Counted from the first letter of the stretch, positions 9,164 to 17,503 are shown. The stretch: 64,000 nucleotides of DNA from JALZEG01 sp035942255 (GCA_035942255.1 DASZDG010000079.1:36269-100268); one strand, 5' to 3'. Made by a program: numbers and translations. Notes: generated by a model from the letters alone, not told the origin.

Positions 9164-9276
9164 CTTCGCCCCCTCCCGGACGACCCCTCCGCTCGTAGAT
9201 CCTGCCTCGTCCGGCGGCGCTGTGCAGCCGGACCTCGGGCGGGTTTTCGCGCTCCCGCCCCGGGTACGGAAGGGGC

Positions 9277-10239
9277 ATGGCTCCCAGGGCGATCTGGAAG
9301 GGCTCCGTCACCTTCGGGCTGATCACCATCCCGGTCGGCCTCTACTCCGCGGTCGGGCGCGAGGAGGAGAAGTTCGACTTCCACCTCCTCCACGAGAAGG
9401 ACGGCGCGCGCATCCACTACGAGCGCAAGTGCGACAAGGGCCACAAGGACATCGACTGGGACGAGATCGTCAAGGGCTACGAGTACTCCAAGGGCAAGTG
9501 GGTCACGATCACGAACGAGGAGCTGGAGGCCCTCGACCTCGAGACGCTCCGCACGATCGACGTCGTCACGTTCGCGCCGCACGAGCAGATCGACCCGATC
9601 TTCTACGAGAAGACCTACTACATGGTGCCGGAGGAACAGGCCTTGAAGGCGTACCGGCTGATCGTCGACGCGCTCGAGGACGAGCACCTCGTCGGCGTGT
9701 GCAAGGTAGCGATCCGGGAGCGCGAGCACCTCGCGGCGATGCGCGTGAAGGACGGCATGTTGGTGTTGCAGACGATGCACTGGCCGGAGGAGGTGCGCGC
9801 GGCGAAGTTCGACCAGCTGAAGAAGCGGCCGCGCATCGACGACCGCGAGCGCAAGATGGCGCGGCAGCTGATCCAGCACCTGTCGTCGGACTTCGACCCG
9901 TCGCAGTTCAAGGACGAGTACCACAAGGCCCTGAAGAAGCTCATCGACAAGAAGATCAAGGGCGAGGAGATCGTGATCCCGCCGCAGCCCGAGCAGACGG
10001 GCCAGGTCGTCGACCTGATGGAGGCGCTGCGCGCGTCGGTCGACGCCGCCCGTCAGGGCAAGAAGCCGAAGCCTCCGCCCGCCAAGAAGACGGCGACGAA
10101 GAAGAAGGGCGGGGGCGATGAGGACCTGTCGGGGCTGTCGAAGCAGGAGCTCCTCGAACGCGCTAAGAAGCTCGACATAGCGGGCCGGTCGAAGATGGGA
10201 AAGACCGATCTCGTGAAGGCGATCAGTAAAGCGAGCTGA
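9277..10239 (+). CDS. ku: Ku protein of bacterial non-homologous end joining
   Basis: Bacterial Ku forms a homodimeric ring on double-strand DNA ends and recruits LigD. The 320-residue protein has the complete Ku core, from 'IWKGSVTFGLITIPV' at residue 6 to 'LIDKKIKGEEI'. A Lys/Pro-rich linker (about 268-285) leads to a short C-terminal helix pair ('LSKQELLERAKKLDI', then 'GKTDLVKAI'), similar to the SAP/Rho-N-like DNA-binding tails of some Ku proteins. No ligD is present in the window. The gene is divergent from the RTX gene with 113 bp between starts. Its stop lies 5 bp from the end of a convergent PD40 gene. Confidence 0.95.
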   Translation: MAPRAIWKGSVTFGLITIPVGLYSAVGREEEKFDFHLLHEKDGARIHYERKCDKGHKDIDWDEIVKGYEYSKGKWVTITNEELEALDLETLRTIDVVTFAPHEQIDPIFYEKTYYMVPEEQALKAYRLIVDALEDEHLVGVCKVAIREREHLAAMRVKDGMLVLQTMHWPEEVRAAKFDQLKKRPRIDDRERKMARQLIQHLSSDFDPSQFKDEYHKALKKLIDKKIKGEEIVIPPQPEQTGQVVDLMEALRASVDAARQGKKPKPPPAKKTATKKKGGGDEDLSGLSKQELLERAKKLDIAGRSKMGKTDLVKAISKAS

Positions 10240-10244
10240 TCCGT

Positions 10245-11189
10245 TTACCAGTCGAGCGACGACACCGCCAGGCCGCGGCCCCTCAAGGCGTCCTTCAACC
10301 GGCGGCCGTCGGCTCTCATCACGAACAACTGCGCCTCACAGCCGGTCAGGCCGGCGATGAAGGCGATCCGTCGGCTGCGCGGCCCCCAGGCGGAGAAGTG
10401 CGGGTTGGTCAGGTGGCGGGGCGTCATCCTCGTGCTCCGGCCGCCGGAGGGGGCGACCGCGAAGACGTTGTACGACTGGCCGCGCTGCGACGTGAACGCG
10501 ATCCGGCGTCCGTTGCCCGACCAGTCCGGCAGCGAGTAGTCCGCGTAACGGACCTTGGTGATCCGGCGGAGGCCGCGGCCCCGCCGCCCCACGACGAAGA
10601 GGTCCGTCGACTCCTGGCGGCGCGCGTCGCGGGTGAAGACGATCCTTCGGCCGCCGGGCGCCCAGTTCGCGCTGAGCACTCCGTACACCGGACGTCGCCG
10701 GGTGAGACGGCGCAGGCCGCTTCCGTCGGGCCGGACCAGCATGAGGTTGCGCGGGTCGCCGCCGCTGGAGAACCCGTCCCGGTGGTGGCGCACGCGGACG
10801 AAGACGATCCAGCCTCCCGCCGGGGACCACCGGGGAAGCATGTCGTCTGCGGGACCGTCCGTCAGACGGCGCCTCCTCCCGTCGGCCGTCCTGATGAACA
10901 GGTCCTTCTCGGTCTCCTCCTGCCCCCGCGACGCGAAGACGATGCGCCTCCCGCCCGGTGACCACGACGGGTAGTGGTCGTCGTTGGCGTTGCGCGTCAG
11001 CCGGCGGACGCGCCCGGAGCTCGGCCCCACCGTGAACAGCTCCAGGTCCCCGCCGTCCGCGCACTCGCTCGCGGCGGAGCGGCCGTGGGGGGTCGCGGAG
11101 AAGACGATCGGCCGCCGCGACGCCGCGTGCGCGGCGGCCGTGCACCCGATGAGCAGCAATGCGACTAGAGCGGGGGCAAGTCGCGTCAG
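10245..11189 (-). CDS. PD40/TolB-like beta-propeller lipoprotein, probably with a CTG start
   Basis: Five or six PD40 repeats ('PSWSPGGRRIVFAS', 'PRWSPAGGWIVFVR', 'ANWAPGGRRIVFTR', 'PDWSGNGRRIAFTS') give a TolB-like propeller closely related to the protein at 5087-6046, including the C-terminal 'SSLDW'. The conventional TTG start at 11159 would leave only MLL before a perfect lipobox LIGC, too short for a signal peptide. Reading 30 bases further upstream gives an N-terminus with an Arg n-region and a full hydrophobic core. The first codon would then be CTG at 11189, whose last two bases are part of the TGA stop of the upstream RTX gene (CTGA overlap). No ATG, GTG or TTG lies in this frame for at least 12 codons further upstream. 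Confidence 0.75.
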   Translation of the reverse strand: MTRLAPALVALLLIGCTAAAHAASRRPIVFSATPHGRSAASECADGGDLELFTVGPSSGRVRRLTRNANDDHYPSWSPGGRRIVFASRGQEETEKDLFIRTADGRRRRLTDGPADDMLPRWSPAGGWIVFVRVRHHRDGFSSGGDPRNLMLVRPDGSGLRRLTRRRPVYGVLSANWAPGGRRIVFTRDARRQESTDLFVVGRRGRGLRRITKVRYADYSLPDWSGNGRRIAFTSQRGQSYNVFAVAPSGGRSTRMTPRHLTNPHFSAWGPRSRRIAFIAGLTGCEAQLFVMRADGRRLKDALRGRGLAVSSLDW

Positions 11190-12358
11190 CCCTCGCAGTT
11201 CCTGACCCTCTCGCCCCTCACGCAGACGTCGCGGCCCGTCCCTCCGTCCATCCGGTCGCGCCCCCGCTTGCCGTTGCCGAACGAGTCCCTGAGCTCGTCG
11301 TCACCCGCCTCGCCGAAGAAGCGGTCCGAGCCGTAGTCGTCCTCGACCTCGTCGTTACCGCCACCCCCGTGGAGCACGTCCCGCCCCCGGTCGCCGTAGA
11401 CGCGGTCGTTGCCTCCCCGGCCGTTGATGAAATCGTCCCCTCCGCTGCCGTTCAGGGAGTTACGCCCTCCGCCGCCGAGCAGGCGGTCGTCGTGACCGGT
11501 CCCGCGGACGGAGTTCATGCGCAGGACGGTGTCCTTGCCCCACCCGCGCGCGGTGCCGGCGGCCAGGTCGACGTTCACTCCGCGCGGGGAGAGGATGAAC
11601 CACAGGTCGTCGTTACCCTCGCCTCCGTTCACCTCGTCGGCGCCGCCGCCGGGATCGATGACGTCGTTGCCGCCGAGCCCGGAGATGACGTCTCCGCCGT
11701 TCCCGCCCCCCAGGTGGTTGAACTCGTTCGTTCCATGGATAACGTCCGCGAACCGTGACCCCAGCGCGTGCTCGACGTCGTGCAGCGTGTCCTTGCCTTC
11801 GCCGGTGGCGCGGCCCTCGGCCAGGTCCACCTCGACGCCGCTCGGCGCGGTCGTGTAGACGACGGTGTCCTCGTCGCCGTCACCGCCTTGCTTACCGCCG
11901 CGGATGACGTCGTCGCCGCCACCGCCCGCCAGCGAGTCGGGGTCGTTCCCGCCGGAGAGCGTGTCGTCGCCGGCGCCGCCCCTGAGCGTGTCGATCCCGT
12001 CGCGGTCGCGCAGCAGGTCGCCCCCGGAGCCTCCGGTCATCCCGTCGTTCCCCATGCCCCCGTCGATGCGGTCGTTGCCGGCGGCACCCCTGACGACGTC
12101 GCCGGAGAACCCGTCGTCGTCGGGGCTCTCGTCCCCGCCGCAGATCCGGTCGTCACCGCCGCCACCGATGATGAAGTCGTCCCCTCCGAGCCCGTGGATG
12201 ACGTCGTCTCCGGAGGTCCCCCTGAGACTGTCGGAGCCCTCGGTGCCGACGATCGTGGGGGCCTCGCCGAAGCACTCGGGAGGGTCCTCCTGCCCGAACG
12301 CAGGCGCGGGGACCACTAGCAACAGCAACAGCACGGGCAGGGCGAGACGGACGAGCAC
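11186..12358 (-). CDS. Secreted RTX-type calcium-binding repeat protein (smaller paralogue)
   Basis: A 390-residue protein, GTG at 12358 after GAGGAAAG. The signal peptide 'LVRLALPVLLLLLVVPAPAF' is followed by RTX nonapeptides (GLGGDDFIIG, GGGGDDRICG, GAGDDTLSGG, GRGGNDRVYG) over most of the length and a short cysteine-containing tail ('GRDVCVRGERVRNC'). It shares repeat style and the 'SGVEVDLAEG' spacer with the large RTX protein at 6806-9163, indicating duplication. The downstream PD40 gene overlaps its stop codon, so the two secreted proteins are probably translated together. Ca2+-dependent folding after export is expected from the family. Confidence 0.86.
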   Translation of the reverse strand: MLVRLALPVLLLLLVVPAPAFGQEDPPECFGEAPTIVGTEGSDSLRGTSGDDVIHGLGGDDFIIGGGGDDRICGGDESPDDDGFSGDVVRGAAGNDRIDGGMGNDGMTGGSGGDLLRDRDGIDTLRGGAGDDTLSGGNDPDSLAGGGGDDVIRGGKQGGDGDEDTVVYTTAPSGVEVDLAEGRATGEGKDTLHDVEHALGSRFADVIHGTNEFNHLGGGNGGDVISGLGGNDVIDPGGGADEVNGGEGNDDLWFILSPRGVNVDLAAGTARGWGKDTVLRMNSVRGTGHDDRLLGGGGRNSLNGSGGDDFINGRGGNDRVYGDRGRDVLHGGGGNDEVEDDYGSDRFFGEAGDDELRDSFGNGKRGRDRMDGGTGRDVCVRGERVRNCEG

Positions 12359-12439
12359 GGCGCTTTCCTCTTTCGACGGGGGCCGGACGCACTCACGACG
12401 CTCGGGGCACGTCGACCGTTCCATTCTCACGGCTCGTCG

Positions 12440-13822
12440 TTATCGCTCGGACGGCCAGTAACCTTTGCTCTGTAGGTATTGGGTTGCTTCTGGTTTCTCC
12501 GTGAACTCCAGCAGGCCGCCGACCTTCTCCAAGAGCACCTGATGCACTTCTGACGGAGTGGCGAAGAAAAATTCTCTCCGTTCGTTCACGCGGTTCACGC
12601 GAAGTTCTCCGAAGGCGCGATGGAGCTCGTTTTCGAGGGTGACGGCGTCCTCGGAGAAGAACAGAGCATGTACGTCAAAGGGGAAAGGCACTGACGCGTC
12701 GCCTAGCTCTCGAACGCGGTCCATGGGTTCGAGTCGACGCGTCATGCCGATCTTCACGACATTCGAGCCGAGAGAACCCGGATTGCTGATGACGTACACG
12801 TACCCCGCGCGGATATTCGCCGCGCGGAAGTCGTTGTGCGCGATCGCATCGTCGACCTCTGCCAAACGCAATCGAAGGTCGGTTGCGCCCACGTCGTCAC
12901 CTTTGTCGCACAATGCGTTGATAGCGTTCGCTAGGTGTGAACGTTCTTTGTCTAGTCGTTCGCGCTCAGCAGCGAGTTCCATCTCCGCTTTGCGTTCCTC
13001 GCGCAGTCGAGCTCGTTCCTCCCGCGCAGCCTCCTTCTCCTCTTGGACCTTCATCAGGAAGTCGGAGGTCAGCTCTAGCTCCGCGACCCGGAGCTGGTGA
13101 TAATCAGGGTTGATTCTCATCTCCATCATGCGACCGAGCCTCGCGATCGCGGCGACGGAGGCGTCCAGCCGCTTCTTCGCAGTCACGACGTTTCCGGCTC
13201 GAAGCGAGCGAACACAGCTGTCGGCCTCGGCGTTATAGGCCCGAAGCATCAACTTCGAAAGATCGTTCGTCATCCTCCGGCCCTTAGCCAACGAGTTATT
13301 GAACGTAAACAGATCCGACGCAAGAACCGCGGTTCCCTGCTTGATCGCTCGACGAATACCCTCATGAACCTCGGCGACCTCGGCCTTGAACTCATCAGCA
13401 TTCTCAAGCGGGTGGTGATACCGATAGATTCCGACCTCCTGCAGTACGCGCTCGTCGTCTAGATCGACCATCTCGTTGCTCGGCGAACTCGGCGAATGGT
13501 CCCGAAGCTGGGATTCCAGATCCGCTATGCGCGCACGTAACGCCTTGAGCTCAACTTCCTGATCCTGGTGGACCGGCATCGGCATCGGGCTTGGAGGCGG
13601 CCATGTACGCCCGGGGCTAGAAGTCGTCAGTGGTGGATCTCCCACGGGAGACGGGGAGGGATCAGGACCATCGTCACGAGGTGGGGCGGTCTCGTCGTCG
13701 GTCCAAAAGGCCCATCCTGGGGGTGCGGGGGGCCAAGCGGGGTCTGGCTGCCAGCCTTCGGGAGGCGACCAACCCGGAGGTGCGTCGGGCCAACCTGGAG
13801 GGACGTGGAAGCGCGCAGTCAC
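12440..13822 (-). CDS. DUF4041 / GIY-YIG (T5orf172-type) nuclease, candidate anti-phage effector
   Basis: The 460-residue protein has three parts. Residues 1-85 are a Pro/Trp-rich region with repeated PPGW motifs, of the sort seen in surface- or scaffold-associated actinobacterial proteins. A coiled-coil and the DUF4041 region follow (about 85-335; 'EVGIYRYHHPLENADEFKAE', then a long charged helix). The C-terminus (about 339-428) is a GIY-YIG nuclease of the T5orf172 family, with 'GYVYVISN', 'VKIGMT', the arginine in 'DRVRELG' and the glutamates in 'LENELHRAF', so the catalytic set looks intact. DUF4041 joined to GIY-YIG is the architecture of the membrane-linked anti-phage nuclease SNIPE (from memory). 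GTG at 13822 overlaps the stop of the upstream gene by 4 bp. Base composition is visibly less GC-rich than the surroundings. Confidence 0.82.
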   Translation of the reverse strand: MTARFHVPPGWPDAPPGWSPPEGWQPDPAWPPAPPGWAFWTDDETAPPRDDGPDPSPSPVGDPPLTTSSPGRTWPPPSPMPMPVHQDQEVELKALRARIADLESQLRDHSPSSPSNEMVDLDDERVLQEVGIYRYHHPLENADEFKAEVAEVHEGIRRAIKQGTAVLASDLFTFNNSLAKGRRMTNDLSKLMLRAYNAEADSCVRSLRAGNVVTAKKRLDASVAAIARLGRMMEMRINPDYHQLRVAELELTSDFLMKVQEEKEAAREERARLREERKAEMELAAERERLDKERSHLANAINALCDKGDDVGATDLRLRLAEVDDAIAHNDFRAANIRAGYVYVISNPGSLGSNVVKIGMTRRLEPMDRVRELGDASVPFPFDVHALFFSEDAVTLENELHRAFGELRVNRVNERREFFFATPSEVHQVLLEKVGGLLEFTEKPEATQYLQSKGYWPSER

Positions 13823-15090
13823 CTGGCCCGGACTCCGTGGGAACCATCGACGTCAAGCAAGTCGAAGGGATTCTTCGAAACGAGGGCCGCCAGGTGCTCG
13901 AGGGTTGCTCGCGGGACGACATTGGCGAGATCGAACGTGACGAACTGCTCGCGTTCGGCTGCCGCAACGACTAGAACAGCGTTCTTTTCCGTACCGGTCG
14001 CTGGGTCTACGGCCTGGGTGCAGACCTTCATCGTGATCGTTTGGATCCGTCCCGCTCGATCAGCCTCGAATATTTCGTGCAAACTCCGAAGCGCCACGTT
14101 GAAGACCGCGCTGTTGTAACGCTCTTTCTGGTCCTTCTTCGGTAGGAGCGTTGGCAAGACCTGGTCCTTCGCTTTCACGTACTTGAACTCTTTCTCGGCT
14201 GGCAACTTCTGTGGGTTCGGCACTACGACCGTAAGAGAAAGCTCCTTGAGTGCCGCGTCGAAGTCGAACTCCCGCTCAACAGGAAAGCTCTCCGGGAAGA
14301 TTGAATTCTCGAGGACGATACTCACGTATTGCTGAATAGCGTCCTCAACGTTGTACTGAATGCCTGCGATCAGTTCATCAAGTTTCTTGTTTGTCTCAGC
14401 CGCGGCGAATTCCCGTTCCGCGCACTCGGTTTCGTACTGTCGACGCGCCTCAGTAAGAGCGACGACGCGCCTTTGCTCGTGTTGTTCGTGTTCTTCAAGA
14501 GCCTTCTCATGAAGAGCGGCGGACGTCGCGAGCTCACTCTGCCACGAGCGATGGTCGGCGTCGAATTCGGCGCGCTGATTCGCAACGAGTTGCTCGTGCT
14601 TCCGTCTCCCTCCGAGCCGAGCCGCAATACCAGTCGGAGGCTGTGGTTCGAGGAACGAAGGCTCAGGTCGAGCAGCAACACGTCTTGGAGGCGGAAGAGG
14701 AGCCTCGAGATCCTTCCGCGGGAAAGGCGGATGCTCTGCCACGGCGCGTAAGGACTGTAGGTCAACGTAATCATCGCGCCCGAGTGTTGCTGAAAGGATT
14801 GAATCGATCTCATCGCGGATCTTCGCGAGTTCAGCATTTCGTGCAGTCGCCTCGGCTGTCATCGCCTCGTCATGCAGCCGCTTTGCCTCTCGTTCGGCAG
14901 CCTTCTGCTCGGCGGCCGTTGCGCGCGCTCGCTGCGCGGCGGCGCGCTCCGCTGCCTTGTGTGCTCTTTCCGCCTCCCGACGTGCAGCCAGATTCGCTCT
15001 CTGGGCTGCTCTGGCCGCTTGCTCATTACGCTTCGCGGCTAGTTGACTCTGGTGCTGAAGTTCAGCGAAGAACCCTCTCTTGCGTGCCAT
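13819..15090 (-). CDS. Coiled-coil partner protein of the DUF4041 nuclease, function unknown
   Basis: ATG 15090 follows GGGGAGG at 6-nt spacing. The 423-residue product starts 'MARKRGFFAELQHQSQLAAK' and has a long Ala/Arg/Glu/Lys-rich coiled coil (about residues 10-110), a Pro-rich linker near 'LPPPRRVAARPEPSFLEPQ', a second coiled coil (about 165-245) and a globular C-terminal half ('YVSIVLENSIFPESFPVERE', 'SLHEIFEADRAGRIQTI', 'FDLANVVPRATLEHLAALV'). I recall similar actinobacterial proteins only as uncharacterised ones in accessory regions. The 4-bp overlap with the nuclease gene implies translational coupling and a shared role, perhaps as sensor or scaffold. Codons such as AAA, TTT and ATA are more frequent than in flanking genes. 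Confidence 0.75.
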   Translation of the reverse strand: MARKRGFFAELQHQSQLAAKRNEQAARAAQRANLAARREAERAHKAAERAAAQRARATAAEQKAAEREAKRLHDEAMTAEATARNAELAKIRDEIDSILSATLGRDDYVDLQSLRAVAEHPPFPRKDLEAPLPPPRRVAARPEPSFLEPQPPTGIAARLGGRRKHEQLVANQRAEFDADHRSWQSELATSAALHEKALEEHEQHEQRRVVALTEARRQYETECAEREFAAAETNKKLDELIAGIQYNVEDAIQQYVSIVLENSIFPESFPVEREFDFDAALKELSLTVVVPNPQKLPAEKEFKYVKAKDQVLPTLLPKKDQKERYNSAVFNVALRSLHEIFEADRAGRIQTITMKVCTQAVDPATGTEKNAVLVVAAAEREQFVTFDLANVVPRATLEHLAALVSKNPFDLLDVDGSHGVRAR

Positions 15091-15422
15091 CCATGCCTCC
15101 CCACGAAACGCGGATTCGGATATCACCAGAAGTGCGGCGTCCGCCGATCAAGACCAGCATGAGCTCCCACATACGACCCCTCAATGGAATCGTAGGATTT
15201 GTCAGCTCGCTAGACAAGAGCTTTCAGCACTAGCTGCCGCCGGACGGGAACGCAGCGACGAACGACTTGATGATCCAAGAGCCGCGTGGGGCTCGCGGCG
15301 CGATGGCGATGCGCTCACCCGTTGTTGGGATTCCATTTTGAGGCTGAAGGGAGCGAAGCGGATTCTCTTCTCACCTCGGTCCTCGTGTCGAGCTTCATAT
15401 GAATGGTGCCAAGGGCGTGTTC
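15091..15422. other. 332-bp intergenic stretch upstream of the DUF4041 island
   Basis: Apart from the candidate promoter at 15189-15217 I see no gene, tRNA or convincing terminator here. Base composition becomes GC-rich again toward 15400, so the right edge of the AT-richer island probably lies inside this stretch. I found no obvious direct repeats matching the left edge near 12431. Confidence 0.5.
15189..15217 (-). promoter_or_regulatory. Putative sigma-70-type promoter for the two-gene island
   Basis: On the minus strand TTGTCT (15217-15212) and TACGAT (15194-15189) lie exactly 17 bp apart; each matches 4 of 6 consensus bases. Transcription would begin about 90 nt before the ATG at 15090. 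This is pattern matching only. Confidence 0.35.
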
Positions 15423-16652
15423 CTACCTCTGGTCTTTCGCCCAGGCCCCCAGCAGACCCCGGTAGTGCGGCACGAAGTGGTCGTGCTCGTGCGCCGGGAA
15501 CGTCGCGCGCACGGTGTCGACCAGCAACGAGTCGAACTCCGGGCTCTCGATGTATTCCAGCACGACCTCGTCGATGTGAGGAAGGTGCTCGGCGCAGAAC
15601 TCGTGGTACTCCGCCGCCTGGAAGTACTCGTCGGCCATCCGGCCGTACTCGTCGATCTTCTCCTCGTACGTGACGTCGGTCCGGTCGCCGATCTCGAAGT
15701 AGCGCCTGAGCTCCTGGTCGATCTTCATCCGGCGCCCGGTGACCGTGCAGAACAGCGACCACTTGATCAGCGCCTTGATCGCCCACGGGAAGTAGTAGTG
15801 GAGGCTGATGACGGAGATGTCCGGGCACGCGTTCGCGTAGTCGATCGGGTAGACCTCCGTGCCCTTGACGAGGGTCTCGCACGAGTTGAACTCCCACCGG
15901 AAGAACGAGTTGACGAGCCGCCCGATGTTCACGACCTCGCGCCCCACCTCCGGCGTGAGGAAGCCGTGTGACACCTGGTAGCGGTCGTGCATGGGCCGCG
16001 AGGGCTCGAAGCGCATGACCATCGTCTCCGCGCCGATCGAGAGGCTGCGCGAGAACACGTCGAAGTCCTCGATCGCCTGCTGGAGGTGCATCAGCCGCTC
16101 GCCCGACTGGTCGTACCAGTGGTGCAGCTCGATGTCGTCCTCGATCCTCGTGACGCCGACCCAGGCCCCCCCGTCGAACGGCTTCATGAACAGCGGGTAC
16201 CCGACCTTCGCCGCGACCTCCTCGAGGTTGAACGGCTGGTTGTAACGCTCGGCCGTGTACGGGAAGCGCGGGTTCTCGGGCGGCTTCTTCGTAGGGATCA
16301 TCCAGGTCTCGGGCACCTTCAGGCCGAGGCGGATCATGGCGCAGTAGGCCGCGTGCTTCTCCATCGACTGGAACGTGAACGGGTTATTCATCAGGTAGAC
16401 GTCGTTCATGAGCGCGACCTTCTTCAGCCACTCGCGCGGGACGTAGTACCAGTGCGCGAGACGGTCGATCACGAGCGCGTGGCGCGGGACCGCCCGGAGG
16501 TCGAACGGCTCGATCGTGATGCGCTCCGTCTCGAACGTGTGCGTCTCGCCCTTGAAGTCGACCTTCGGCGCGAGCCGCCGCATGATCCCCTCGAACGTTC
16601 CGGACCAGTCTTCCTCGGTCCCGAGCAACAGGCCGATCAAGTGCGATGGCAT
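15423..16652 (-). CDS. ATP-grasp family ligase-like protein
   Basis: A 409-residue protein with an ATP-grasp core: 'VGYPLFMKPFDGGAWVGVTR' matches the strand-loop that binds ATP phosphates in RimK/carbamoyl-phosphate-type ligases, and 'EVYPIDYANACPDISVISLH' holds acidic and Asn residues where Mg2+ ligands normally sit. ATP-grasp enzymes join a carboxylate to an amine, thiol or hydroxyl through an acyl-phosphate. Neither the substrate nor the exact family is recognisable. ATG 16652 follows AAAGGGGACCAC. It sits 110 bp downstream of the esterase operon on the same strand, and a peptide or ester natural product is a reasonable but unproven guess. Confidence 0.75.
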   Translation of the reverse strand: MPSHLIGLLLGTEEDWSGTFEGIMRRLAPKVDFKGETHTFETERITIEPFDLRAVPRHALVIDRLAHWYYVPREWLKKVALMNDVYLMNNPFTFQSMEKHAAYCAMIRLGLKVPETWMIPTKKPPENPRFPYTAERYNQPFNLEEVAAKVGYPLFMKPFDGGAWVGVTRIEDDIELHHWYDQSGERLMHLQQAIEDFDVFSRSLSIGAETMVMRFEPSRPMHDRYQVSHGFLTPEVGREVVNIGRLVNSFFRWEFNSCETLVKGTEVYPIDYANACPDISVISLHYYFPWAIKALIKWSLFCTVTGRRMKIDQELRRYFEIGDRTDVTYEEKIDEYGRMADEYFQAAEYHEFCAEHLPHIDEVVLEYIESPEFDSLLVDTVRATFPAHEHDHFVPHYRGLLGAWAKDQR

Positions 16653-16671
16653 GTGGTCCCCTTTCTTTCTA

Positions 16672-16693
16672 ACGGGATCGCAAGCGATCCCGT
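16672..16693 (-). promoter_or_regulatory. Perfect inverted repeat in the leader of the ATP-grasp gene
   Basis: ACGGGATCGC and GCGATCCCGT (10-bp arms, 2-base centre) lie about 20 bp upstream of the ATP-grasp start, just before its ribosome-binding site. The short loop and the lack of a T-run make an operator or a translation-controlling hairpin as likely as a terminator. Confidence 0.5.
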
Positions 16694-16718
16694 CCTAGCC
16701 AGAGTCCTCTCCGCTCGT

Positions 16719-16738
16719 CGTCGCCGCCTTCGGCGACG
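16719..16738 (-). terminator. Hairpin after the esterase gene, possible terminator
   Basis: CGTCGCCG and CGGCGACG pair around a 4-base loop, 25-45 bp past the stop of the esterase gene at 16763. No U-run follows on the minus strand, so it may only pause transcription before the ATP-grasp gene. Confidence 0.35.
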
Positions 16739-16762
16739 GTCGCGACCGCACCCTCCCTTTTT

Positions 16763-17503
16763 TCAACAGAAGCGCGGGAGATGGTGCGCTATCTGGTTCC
16801 TCCACGACGGCCAGTCGTGCGGCACGTCGTGGCCCCACAGGTCGATCTCGTGACGGATCCCCTTCGACGCGAGTACCCCGGAGAACTGCTTCGTGGACTC
16901 GAGCGCCCTGGTGGTGTCCTCCCACTGGCCCTGGCCGCAGACGAGCAGCAGGCTGACGCGGCCCCGGATCCAGTCCAGATGGTCGCCGTCCATGTTCGCG
17001 ACGTAGTCCATCGGGTTGTTGAAGTACACGGCGTCGCCCCCCGGCCCACCGCCCAGCAGGCGGACGTCGTAGACGCCGCTCTGGCAGATCGCGCGCGGGA
17101 ACAGGTCCGCGCGCTTCAGCGCGAAGTTCGCCGCGTGGTACGCGCCGAAGCTGCATCCCGTCGTCATGATCTCGACGGATCCGCCGCAGTCCAGGTGGAT
17201 GAACGGGACGACGTGGTTGACGATCCAGTCCTCGTAGGCCCCGTGCAGCTGTGCCCTGTCCTCGAGCGGGAGGTGGCTCATGTCCCAGCTGCCGGCGTCG
17301 AAGCTGTCGACGCAATAGACCTTCACGCGCCCGGCCTCGAGGAGCCAGCCGATCGCTCCGATCATGCCGTTGTTCTCGTAGTCCCACGCGCGGCCCTGCT
17401 GCGACGGGAACACGAGCAGCGGCCGCCCCCAGTCGCCGTACGCGATCACGTCACCGTTCCCGCCGATCAGCGGCGCCGGGATCGACAGGTGGTCTCTTCT
17501 CAT
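16763..17503 (-). CDS. Esterase-family alpha/beta hydrolase
   Basis: A 246-residue alpha/beta hydrolase of the esterase D/EntF-esterase type. The nucleophile elbow is atypical: 'TTGCSFGAYHAANFAL' gives G-C-S-F-G, with Ser in the central position. The C-terminal 'EIDLWGHDVPHDWPSWRNQI' offers the catalytic His, and Asp residues lie between. No signal peptide. ATG 17503 overlaps the stop of the preceding esterase gene in an ATGA. With the neighbouring esterase and ABC exporter it forms a tightly coupled operon. The substrate is unknown. Confidence 0.8.
   Translation of the reverse strand: MRRDHLSIPAPLIGGNGDVIAYGDWGRPLLVFPSQQGRAWDYENNGMIGAIGWLLEAGRVKVYCVDSFDAGSWDMSHLPLEDRAQLHGAYEDWIVNHVVPFIHLDCGGSVEIMTTGCSFGAYHAANFALKRADLFPRAICQSGVYDVRLLGGGPGGDAVYFNNPMDYVANMDGDHLDWIRGRVSLLLVCGQGQWEDTTRALESTKQFSGVLASKGIRHEIDLWGHDVPHDWPSWRNQIAHHLPRFC

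Noticed and set aside
6218..9322. Very long open frame on the plus strand (over 1,000 codons) opposite the RTX gene
   Set aside because: It is an artefact of GC-rich codons: the minus strand shows textbook RTX repeats, and the plus frame has only low-complexity Ala/Arg/Val text.
6806..12358. CRISPR-like array
   Set aside because: The RTX genes give many similar short DNA words, but they are in-frame 27-bp codon repeats with divergent bases, not equal repeats with spacers.
12421..15422. Flanking direct repeats or integrase marking the nuclease island as a mobile element
   Set aside because: I found no matching repeats, tRNA or recombinase; transfer is suggested only by base composition.
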